Assembly (NCBI RefSeq): GCF_004011695.2
Contig: NC_082407.1
Location: 2,108,001 to 2,172,000, forward strand
Source of the DNA: Ascochyta rabiei
Taxonomy: Eukaryota; Ascomycota; Dothideomycetes; Pleosporales; Didymellaceae
Reading direction: 5' to 3'
DNA: 64,000 nt
The notes beneath the pieces were generated by a model. It saw only the letters and a list, made by a program, of their open reading frames with translations. It made no database searches and was not told the origin of the DNA. A program made the position numbers and the translations under genes. This document shows positions 54,894-64,000 of the stretch, in pieces. Within the stretch, counting starts at the first letter, position 1. The number at the start of each line of letters is the position of its first letter.

Positions 54894-57512
54894 ATGTCAC
54901 TGGATTCTGGTACTACGCACCACGTTGGCGCACTGAAACGTCAATCGGCTGCTAATATATTTTACAGCTGATTACGATCCAATCGGCCACCTGAATGCGA
55001 TCTTCTCCCACCCCGCAACCCTCTCCTCCGTCTCGAGCACCTCCGAGGCGCTCCGCAGCTACCAAGATGACCTGGACGAAGACATCGCCGTCTTCGTCGC
55101 CTCTCAGTCCGTCTCCGATGCCGACAGCGTACAACGGATACAGGCTGCCAAGGGCGAGCTGGCGGACCTGTTCAAGAAGATCGAGAGCGTGCGCGAGCGA
55201 GCCATGCAGACAGAGCAGACTATCACCGACATGACAGCGGACATAAAGCGCCTAGACAACACAAAGCGCAATCTCACACTATCTATGACGGCCTTGAAAA
55301 GACTGCAGATGTTGACGACCGCATACGAGCAATTGCGGAGTCTTAGCAAGTCGCGCCAGTACCGGGAGTGCGCTCAGCTGTTGCAAGCTGTCATACAGTT
55401 GGTGGCGCATTTCAAGAGCTACAGGTCGATAGATCAGATTGCCACGTTGAGTCGCAATGTGGCAGATGTGCAGGGGGAGTTGCTGGAGCAGGTGTGTGAG
55501 GATTTCGAAGTCACGTTCGCAAAAGGCGACGTTGCGCAGCGCAAGGCTATGCTGGCTGAGGCATGCCTAGTCATCGATGCGCTTGGTGACCATGCCCGGA
55601 CACGGCTGGTCAATTGGTACTGCAACACACAACTGCGCGAGTACAGACAGGTATTCCGTGGTAACGACGAGGTTTGTGCAATGTCGAACGGAAGTCTCCG
55701 GGTGCTCATACTGATTCTGTACAGGCTGGCTCTCTAGACAACATCTCGAGGCGATATTCCTGGTTCAACCGCATGATGAAGACCTACGATATTGAACACG
55801 CAGCGATTTTCCCGGCCTACTGGCGAGTGAACGAAATGCTCGCAAACTCCTATTGCGAAGGCACGAGAGAAGACTTCAAGGCTATCTTGCAGCGATCCAT
55901 GAGACGAGGGGATGGACAGACACTGGATGTTGACCTACTGCTCTCGTGTCTCCAGGAGACCCTCAACTTTGAACATAGTTTGGAGCGGCGGTTCTCCAAC
56001 GAATCTCGGTCGTCCATGGACACCATTGTTTCCAGAGACGAACGCCCTCATGGATTCAGTCAAGCCATCTCCGAGGCCTTTGAACCCTACATGAGCTTAT
56101 GGGTTGAGTCACAGGATAAACAATTGGCAACATTGATACCCAAATACCGCCAACAGCCGCTTTGGAACCCTGAAGAAGATTTTTCGCCCCAAGCTGTTAT
56201 ACCGTCGTCAACAGAGCTCTTCCACTTCTACCGTCTCACCCTTGGACAGTGTGCTAAGCTGTCCACCGGCAGCAGGTTGGCAGAGCTTTCCACAACTTTT
56301 GCGAAGTACCTAGATCAGTACGGACAACAGGTACTATACTATTTTCTCAGTGAACGGTCCGGCGCACAAGGACCTTCCGTGGAGGAGGCTATCCTCATTC
56401 TTAACACCGCAGACTACTGTTATGCCACCTGCAATCAGCTAGAAGAGAAAATCAGAGGCCGTATCGACGAAGACTTTAAAGAAAAGGTGGACCTGCAGAG
56501 CCAGGCAGATGCCTTCATGGGTATCGCCAGTGCAATCGTTCGTGTGCTTGTCAGAAAGGTCGAGATAGCGTGCGAACCTACATGGCGAGAAATGCGCAAC
56601 ACGCCTTGGAGCAAACTCGAGAGTGTAGGCGATCAAAGCTCCTATGTTGCAGAGCTCTTGCGCCACGTCAAGGAAACATCGGCCGAGATACTCAAGTCGC
56701 TCCACAAGCAACAGTATGCGCGAGCGTTTTGCGATAATCTGGTTGATCTTATGGCCAACGCATATATCGCAAACATCATACAGAGCAAGCCCATCTCCGA
56801 AGTCGGTGCAGAGCAGATGCTGCTAGACTCTTACGTCTTGAAGAAAGGCTTTACAGAGCTTCCCATTCTCAATGAGGAAACTGGGGCCGCTCCACCAGCC
56901 AGGTAGGGCACCCACACTCGCGGAAATCACCAACTACTGACATCACGCAGCTTCGTCAAACGCGTCAATCAAGCCATGTCGCGGATTGACCCCCTTCTCA
57001 AAACTCTCCAAGTCCGCCCCTCCCCACCCGAAGCCCTTGTTCAAGCATATCTCATTCATATCGCCGACAAATCCGATACCAATTTCCGCAAGATCATGGA
57101 CTTGAAAGGCATTCGCAAAGCCGAACAAACGCAATTGCTGGATCTGTTTGCAGCCTTCAAAGCTTCGCCTTCACACTCGGAACTCGTCGAGAACTCGACC
57201 TTCCTTACTCCGATCCAGCTCCAGGCACCACCGTCAGCTGGCACCATTGGCAGTAATGTGGGAAGCGTGATGGGAAACATGGGCACACAAAGCCTAGCGA
57301 GTGGGAGATTTGATCCGGCGGGACTGGGCAACATGCTGGTCAACGCTGCAAGGGATGGAGTGGATCGATTTGGAAGTCCAGCACCGGGGGCGCAGCAACA
57401 TGCTGAAGGGGGAGATGGGAAGGCGAATCTTAATGATAATCTCAAGAACATTGGCAAGTTCTTCAGGAGGGATGTTGGTGGGTTTAGGGGATTCGGGAAG
57501 AGTGAAGGGTAG
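54894..57512 (+). CDS. vps53: GARP complex subunit Vps53
   Basis: Exons 54894-54909 (16 nt), 54968-55671, 55725-56902 and 56951-57512 give 819 aa. Vps53, with Vps51, Vps52 and Vps54, forms the GARP tether that captures endosome-derived vesicles at the trans-Golgi. The start rebuilt by splicing is MSLDSADYDPIGHLNAIFSHP, the usual Vps53 opening (the Asp-Tyr-Asp-Pro block). The Vps53 N-terminal domain contains the coiled-coil region at about residues 35-110 and continues to the WFNRMMKTYDIEHAAIFP block; the CATCHR helical bundles and a less conserved Gly-rich C-terminus follow. The last intron is just after GAAPPA. Donors GTTTGT and GTACTA are weak, but frame and conservation support them. No lesion is seen. 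Confidence 0.93.
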
Positions 57513-57821
57513 TGAAAGGAGGAAATGTTTAGATACAAGATCGAATGGCAAACTACAACTGCAACCACAACCGTAAGCATGCTACGAATTGCGTGACTGC
57601 GCGCTCCTGGTCTTGGTGAATAGCAATTACAAGACGATGCACATGAAGACATCAGCCAGCCTGGAAGTTTGCCTACCAGCACGAGATCCGATTCATTGCC
57701 ATATCAACCTCGCTGCATACGTGAAACTCCACGGACCCACTCATCCAGACTGCATACTCTACCCTGCCTTCCAGCAACTAACCACCACCGCCCTCCGCTA
57801 ACAGTTTTTTCCTGCTCCACC

Positions 57822-58070
57822 ATGCCCTCGTCCCCTGATAGTAAGAACAATACAGCCAACAAAGATAAGCCGCCCGAGGATGAATCAAAGCAAGATCCTA
57901 TTTATCGTCCCCCAAACGCACCTAGTCAAGTTAAGGCGCCGCAATCAGGCTTAGAGCTTTTCACCGAGCGACATCGTGCTCAGCTGGGGGATATGCCAGA
58001 AGATGCCGATAGGGAGGAAGCCGAGGTGAAAGCGGAGAAGAAGGGCAGGGAAAAAGAAGAGAGGGGTTGA
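57822..58070 (+). CDS. Small charged hypothetical protein, 82 aa
   Basis: Single exon, 82 aa, from ATG 57822 in a CACCATG context after a C/T-rich leader. It is highly charged: Lys, Glu, Asp and Pro make up most of it, with one less polar block SGLELFTERHRAQLGDMPED and a Lys/Glu C-terminal run. There is no membrane segment or signal peptide, and I do not recognise the family. It is kept as a gene because of the start context, the clean stop and the block that looks like a short helix; it could also be a spurious frame. Confidence 0.45.
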   Translation: MPSSPDSKNNTANKDKPPEDESKQDPIYRPPNAPSQVKAPQSGLELFTERHRAQLGDMPEDADREEAEVKAEKKGREKEERG

Positions 58071-58738
58071 CCAAGTGTATCAGTGATGTTTGGAGAGCTA
58101 CCGGGCTCCTGTGTAGGGGGTTGATCGCCAGGTGTAGCTCGAAGAGCATGGAGGCTCGGTCTGGATGGACGTTGAGCTGATCTATCAAGTTGAAGAAGAC
58201 TGTGAGTAGAATAGCCGTAGTAGGCACAAGCAGCCTAGGTGATTATTTTTTCATTGCTAGTTCTTGAAGAGGGCTTTTCGTTTCAAGGGTCGAGTCTGCA
58301 CATGTTATATGTAGATGATTGGCCTTGTTTAGGCTTATGACACGACCATGTTACACAACCTCCTAAATACGTCATGCTGCGCCATATTGACGCCCGGATT
58401 ATTCATCATGGTTACCAGAGGGACGGATTTGGTTCATGGGAATCAAGGAAAAGACGGGGTCAAAACAGGGTGCTGAAACAATGTATGTTGTTGATATGAA
58501 CGCTTTCTTCGGCCGCATGTACCGTATCGTATACAACACCTAGGTCTAATAGCTCATCGGCGAGAAGACAAAGCTAAATTGTATCCTAGCCAGACACCAG
58601 TTGCCACGAAGTGGGTCCTCGGCCACGTTGTTCAAACATCGTCTCGTCTCCACACGAGGTAGAGGAACAAAGATAAAGCTTTCACCACCCCGGCATTCCT
58701 GCATATCACCATCGATCTACTCACCTCCAAGCGCAAAG
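58071..58738. other. Intergenic, nothing recognised
   Basis: About 670 bp before the acetyltransferase. No gene or repeat is recognised. A frame open from 58601 runs into the acetyltransferase but has no ATG. Confidence 0.45.
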
Positions 58739-59510
58739 GTGCCGTCTTTCCAAGTACAGCGCTGTACCGAAGCAGACATTCCTCGCTTCTTCGAAATCAT
58801 CTCTCTCGCCTTCGCCGACGATCACGAGTACATGGATGCTGTATTCCCCGCGCACCAAACCTCTGCCGGGCGCAAGGTAGGGAGTGAGCGCATGCTCCAA
58901 ATATTCCACGGAGACCCGTATAGCAACTTCATGAAAGCTGTCGACAACGACACCGGGGAGATTGTGGCAGCTGCGAAATGGAACATTTACAAGGGCGGCG
59001 AAGTGCCTCCACAGCCTGAATTAGATGGCGACTACTGGGAAAGCAAGGAGGAAAAGGAGTTTGCGCAGTGTATTTTCCGAGGGTTCCTCGCTCCAAGACA
59101 GAAGGTGATTGAAGAAACAGACGCCCATCTGGTTGGTGTGTTTAAACATTGATTCACGTCGTCCATTCTTCCAAGTCAATCCCCTGACATGTACAGCATT
59201 GGATATGTTGATCGTCGACCCCGCCTACCAGGGCATGGGTGCTGGCAGGAAGCTAGTTAGATGGGGTCTTGCCCGGGCTGACGAGATGGGCGTGGATGTA
59301 AGTTTATCAACCACGACCAAGCGAAGATGTTCAACTGATCAGAACCAGGCTGTTGTTGAAGGATCAGATCGGGGTCGGAGACTATACGCATCAGAGGGGT
59401 TTGATGGACCCCATTACATTGTCCCTGTGCCTGAGAAGTTTGCTGCAAGGCGCAAGCAAACGTACTGGTGGATGAGGCGTCCGGCCCCGGGAAAGATGGC
59501 GACTTCGTGA
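58739..59510 (+). CDS. GNAT-family N-acetyltransferase; expected start codon reads GTG
   Basis: Exons 58739-59135, 59197-59297 and 59349-59510 give 219 codons. The protein opens with VPSFQVQRCTEADIPRFFEI, which matches the usual GNAT N-terminal strand and helix. The acetyl-CoA site (motif A) is DMLIVDPAYQGMGAGRKLVRW, and motif B-like ASEGFDGPHYIVP follows. It would transfer acetyl from acetyl-CoA to an amine; the substrate is unknown. No in-frame ATG exists upstream before a stop or splice site that gives a sensible start. GTG at 58739 stands exactly where family alignment expects ATG. So the start has mutated, initiation is non-AUG, or a 5' exon was missed. Introns have GTGTGT and GTAAGT donors; the first is supported by joining AHLV to ALDMLIVDP. 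Confidence 0.7.
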
Positions 59511-61498
59511 TTGACTACACAGAGGATCTGTGGGTTCTCTCATATGTTATAAACCCTTTGACGCAGCAGTTGCCGATTCCTGCTACAACAATATTTGAGA
59601 GTCTTTAGCAGCATTCTGGCAAAAAAGTAGAACGGCGTTGAAGATATGAAGTCTTTCACGTACCTATAGGCTTATAATACTTATGCTCAAAGATATTCTG
59701 ATTCTTACCAAAATACAAAAAAGTGTACGCTTGTATCAATATTTCTTTACAACATTTTGGAGCAGTCTGGACAGTTGCTCGGTGACAAAGACTCATACCA
59801 GCCAAAAAGCCAACTTCTCCACCACTTTTGCGGCTTGTATCCACTTCCACACCAACGGAAACCCGTCCACGGGCCGGTCGTGTGTTCAAGATCTTGCGTT
59901 CGTCGCTCTGCCGCTGTTCCAGTGGCCATGCAAATCTAGTTCGTCGCTACGCACGTCCACCTGACGTACCTTTTGATCCCGCAAATCACACGTCTAGCCG
60001 TGGATGTATTTGCGAATTTCCACCAGCCAACACATTCTCCCCGGGGCGGGGGGAAATGTGCCAATTCTGTTGTCGAATGGATTTTTGCAATTCGTGCACA
60101 CGGAACGTCGACGGCTCGACCGCGCCGCGAGCCTGGATACCGCAGACGGCTGCATCCATGCAGGTACCCCGGCCTGTGACATGTGTGTCATGCAGGGACC
60201 CTCAATTCCACGGCCCCAGTTCCTGTTCTTCTCGAACTCCCGGTTGCCCAGATCTTCCCTAGGCCTTTACTTGCCGAGTGTACGGTAAAGTCCATCGGGT
60301 GCGTGCGTAGTGCCATATGTTGACTTCATCTGTTCATTGAGTGCGGCGCTGAATCCGATACCGGTCGCTGCGATGCTCTCGGTCACGGCTGTCCTCTGGG
60401 AGTATTGGTGAGGTCGAAACCGCTGAGGCTGCAGGAGTGAAAATGCATTGTGTGCAGGCCTAGCCGAGCACAACGCATACGGCATTGGTATCGAATCGAA
60501 AAGAGGAGGTGTATCCACCTAGCTCCCTGCTCTGGCGCGGCAAAACGGAGAAGCCGATAATTGGGCCCATTATAGCATAGCCGCTGTTCCTGTCAGCACG
60601 GCAGAAAGCACCCCTGCGGTTTTAGGCAGGCAAGTCGAGACGGGAAGCCCATCGAGGGCCTTGCGTCGATTTGTACTGGAAGCGGCAGCGCTCGTTCCTG
60701 CGTCAGCTTTTGATGCAACTCGAGGATCCTTACAGTGCTTGGAGGCTTGTGTGCCAAGTGCTGAACAGCCTGAGATTGTGATACAGGCTGAACGCAATGG
60801 GTCAGGGTAACTGCATACCCAGCCCGTTGTGGTAGGTGTTCCTGAGCACGATTGAATAGGCGAGATGGCATGATGTTCACTCGCAGATGAGAAAGAAGAC
60901 ACGTTGGAGGTGATTGAGCATGCTCTGGTTGATAATTTTGTGTCGTTTGTATGTCTAATACCTGCATAGGATTTCTATAGACGAGAAGGAAATGAGCATA
61001 CAATGTTTCCATGCAAGCCGCGGGAAAGAGTTTTTAGACATTTCTGGTCTGACGCAAAGAAACTGGTGTTGAAAGGTGGCCGAAGCCATGTACAAGAACC
61101 TGGCACAGTAGAAGCCAAAACGAAGCGGCCACTCAGGTCAAACACTTTGGTCCTTCGTACTGTTCGTTTGGCTGTGCGATCACTTCTTTGTGACGCTTTT
61201 GGGCGGTGCAATGCAGCTAGGTGCCTCCGCTGTGATGTGATAATCGATGTTGTAGAGATCGTGTGTGGCGAGGAACTTGACATGAGACCATGATCCTCGT
61301 CGACTAGCAGCTTGAGCTTTTCCGGCTCAAGCGACAGGGATATCATCTGATACATGTTTTCTGCTCTACACATTTGTGTGACCGTATTTCGGCCACTTTC
61401 GTAAGCATCTCTAGTGCCAGATAATGCATCGTTATAACGAGCGTGGTGATACTCCCATGGTATGAGTCTGAGATCCTCGTCCTTCAATCATTGCTTGT
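59511..61498. other. Long intergenic region, no supported gene
   Basis: About 2 kb of AT/GC-mixed sequence with short random frames. A minus-strand frame at 60570-60902 has several Cys, a Ser/Ala-rich part and a hydrophobic end like a GPI signal, but lacks an ATG. Another at 60975-61487 has no domain character. No RNA gene or repeat array was seen. Confidence 0.45.
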
Positions 61499-63267
61499 TC
61501 AGATCTTTGCATCGAAATCAGGAGGGTGCAAACCCAAGCCTCCTCTGGCATGTGTGCTTCGTGGATCCCAATCAACGCGCGAATAAGCTGCGATTGTGCC
61601 TTGTGAGAACGGCCGTGGCGTGGAGTAGCTCTGCGTTGGGCTTCTGTACGGTCTCTCAGTCTCTTTTTGAAAATAATTGGGTGCGCCGTCGTGGTGATCT
61701 GCAGCGTCCGGGCTGGCGAAAGCATGTGGGGGTGACTGTAGGTCTGTCTGTTCGAACTTCCGCAGCTCGTAGTTCTTGGAGTTTTCTTGGTGGTGTTTGG
61801 CATCCAAAGAGACAAACTCTCGGTTCTTACTGAACTTCACTTTGAAGAATTCCACCCACCCAGTCAGCATGCTCCATCGAAGGAGCAAGAAAAAGACCTG
61901 CAACCCAGCAAAAGACAACATTATCAACACTGCTATGACTGTGGACTGGTTGATCGCCAGCCCTTGGCCATATTTCAGGCAGGGCTCCGGGTTGCGTGGC
62001 GAATTGATGAGACATTGCAGGTATGGTTGTAGATCTTCGAGATGGTCGAGTGCGTGCGTCTGAAGCGAGTTGAGCCAAATGAACACGATTGAGAAGAAGA
62101 TGACATCGACGAGAATGAAGACGACAATGGTAATGCCTCTCCACTGGAGCCATAGCACCTTTCGCACACGACGATACACAGCTCGAGCAGATCTTGTCTG
62201 GACGCTGTTCGTGTACGAAGGCAGCCCCGCGCTGCTGTGAGTCTCAGTCTTCTCGTCGCTCCACATGTTCTGCAAGTACACTTTGATACAGTATACGAAA
62301 CTGACATGTTTGTCAGCAACATCCCATAGAGAGGTATCTTCGATTACTTACGTTGAAAGCTGGATCACCATGGCACCACAGGCAATTGCTAGGAGAGGGC
62401 CCCAGAAGTCCTTCATGGAGTGTTCGGAGTTGACGTGACAGACATCGCCAAAGCGGAATGAGACACCTGTGATGGTGATGGTAATCGTGAAGAAGGTTGC
62501 AGCGACGGTCCACCCCAGTCCCTGTGCCCAGTAGAAGAATTTTCTTCCCGGCGTTACGTCCCAGCAGATCTGCAGGTGCATCGACAGTGCGCGAATGAAA
62601 ATCCATACACAGATTGACATGCCCCCTGAGATCAGAAAAGCACCAGAGAAAGCACAGGTCAAGCTCGAATACATATCGTTGGGCGTTATCTTGTCGTAAC
62701 ACTGGTCGGGTTCTGCTCCAAAAGGTATGACGAAGCCGAGCTGTCATTTGTCAGTGGGTGTCACACGTTCCTCATGAGAACAACTCACAGCCATGAGCAT
62801 CGCAGCAATTATCAAGCAATAGCTCAGATAGTGTCGACGGGTCTTCTCGGCTGGGAGAATCAAGAAGGTTGCCATTAGGAAAACGAGACAGATGAGACCA
62901 GCCACATTCAAGGCCTCTGCTGCTCGGTACCATGTGTTGAATTCTGAGAAGAGATCAGCGAAGTTCGATCGGTTGAAACGATGAATAGTGCTCACCAGCA
63001 GGGTATAGAAAGTCTGTCAGTGGGCATGGTAAGCAACAGACCAAGCCTTTCTTTATTCTGTCGACGGGCGCACAAAAACGTCCGGCAGTAACTGTTGATG
63101 TCAGCAAGGCTCGGTGCAGGTTTCGGACATGACATACAACCATCCAGGCCGAACTGAGACACATCATAGAAAGGCGGAGGGCAGAATCCCCGGAGTGGAT
63201 CTGCTAATGATGCTAGAGTTGCATTGTCCATTTTGGCTACTGTTGCGATCGGAAGGGCTGTCAACAT
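61499..63267 (-). CDS. Seven-helix receptor, frizzled/smoothened-like family without CRD (fungal GPCR)
   Basis: Five exons (63267-63141, 63091-62996, 62943-62789, 62740-62352, 62300-61499) give 522 aa; a second ATG at 63231 would give 510. The short Cys-containing ectodomain is rebuilt by splicing as CPPPFYDVSQFGLD joined to VTAGRFCAPVD, then CCLPCPLTDFLYPA. Seven hydrophobic segments follow, starting with LNVAGLICLVFLMATFLILP; the loop GAEPDQCYDKITPNDMYSS is highly characteristic of the fungal group. A long cytosolic tail is rich in Ser, Tyr and Arg. The family is predicted to sense external signals through heterotrimeric G proteins, but ligands are unknown. Splice junctions all restore conserved sequence; donor GTTGTA of intron 1 is weak. 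No lesion is seen. Confidence 0.88.
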
Positions 63268-64000
63268 GTACACTTCGTCTACAGAAAGCTAGACACGCGC
63301 GACATGGAGCGTCTTCTAGTCTTAGACACGCTCGACTCAGATTGTGTGGATCTTCCAGTCCGAATGTCAGAGTCGCAGGCACAGTCCGGCTGGTAGGCTT
63401 CCCGGCGTCGAGGGAGAGTATAAATGGGTGGCTTTCGTTCAGTCTGGTGGTTGCGGGGTTGCTGGCCTATGAAGAAGATGAAACCGATGAGATGCAATTT
63501 TCCCAAGGTTCGAAAGAGTGTCGCGGAACAGAAACCGAGCGCAGGAGTGACGTCGGAGGCGGTAATCCAAAGACTGAGCGTGTGTCAGGCAGTCGAAAAG
63601 AAAAGGACGGAAATGGTGTCGGTATGAAGAGTAGACAAGGATCCGATCAAGAGAAAGGAGTGACAGGATGCTGGACAGTAAAGTATGGAGAATCGTTGCG
63701 GCACAGAAAAGGTAGCCGCAGAAGCCCAGAAAGCAGAGGTCTCGAAGGCGGCTGTTGGTTGGGGCCGTCGGCTCGATGGTCGTTGATCCGTTGACGGTGC
63801 AGACCAACCAGTAACCCCTGCAGATGCGTGCGCCTTGGAGCTAGCGTGCTGTGTCCTTGGAGAGCTAACAGGACCAAGCGTTAGAAACGCATGGGCGGCC
63901 AGGGTCCTGCAGGGGCTTCAAAGCTGGGGTCCAGGAACAGGTCTTGTGCAGGAGCTGGTACTGGCCAGAAGAACATCAACCATGGCACACAGTCTGACGG
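63268..64000. other. Receptor upstream region to window end
   Basis: About 730 bp holding the receptor promoter. The minus strand has pyrimidine-rich leader sequence from about 63550 to 63700. No further gene could be supported before the window ends. Confidence 0.45.

Noticed and set aside
60570..60902. Possible Cys-containing GPI-anchored small protein on the minus strand
   Set aside because: No ATG start and no upstream exon with a signal peptide could be found.
60975..61487. 170-codon minus-strand frame downstream of the receptor
   Set aside because: It is separated from the receptor by its stop codon, has no domain character, and no splice event links it to the receptor tail.

Overview
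The window is nuclear DNA of a filamentous ascomycete (Pezizomycotina, probably Dothideomycetes/Pleosporales; the class is an inference from gene content, not a database result). The evidence is protein genes broken by many 45-130 nt GT-AG introns with CTAAC/CTGAC-like branch sites, single-copy eukaryotic housekeeping genes on both strands, fungal-specific families (Rax2, DUF7721-type protein, frizzled/smoothened-like GPCR without CRD, Dur3) and minisatellites between genes. I found no rRNA or tRNA gene, CRISPR array or intact transposon. Splice sites were chosen by hand from consensus and family conservation.

Layout. 0.9-5.5 kb: an unknown protein, Pol I/III subunit AC40 and complex I 49-kDa subunit, the last two divergent. 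5.8-6.2 kb: a 57-bp tandem array. 7.0-13.4 kb: two tyrosine/glycine/serine-rich disordered proteins flanking two apparently disabled secreted-type genes (an uncharacterised fungal family with three lesions, and an arylsulfotransferase-like gene with an in-frame TGA). 14-25.6 kb: transport block with a PTR2-type peptide transporter, a vacuolar-type Zn/Co CDF transporter, the urea transporter Dur3 with a GATA-site cluster in front, and a DUF202 membrane protein with a probable GC-AG intron. 25.9-34.4 kb: housekeeping block (Sec10, Nus1, uS19/RPS15, P2, Spt2). 34.4-37.1 kb: gene-free with two minisatellites. 37.1-40.9 kb: Rax2.

41.8-46.8 kb: an accessory-looking trio, alpha/beta hydrolase, LaeA-like methyltransferase and FAD monooxygenase; two carry long simple-repeat protein segments. 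This is my best candidate for an undescribed small pathway, although no backbone synthase is in the window. 47-59.5 kb: a Ser/Pro-rich unknown, an SH3-less Lsb1-like small protein, Yth1/CPSF30, a GH18 chitinase, Vps53, a small charged protein and a GNAT acetyltransferase whose expected start codon reads GTG. 61.5-63.3 kb: a seven-helix receptor.

Functionally the window mixes core machinery (transcription, RNA processing, translation, exocyst and GARP tethering, dolichol synthesis, respiration) with nutrient transport and a few accessory genes. Real novelty is concentrated in 7-12 kb (gene decay beside low-complexity genes) and 41-46 kb.
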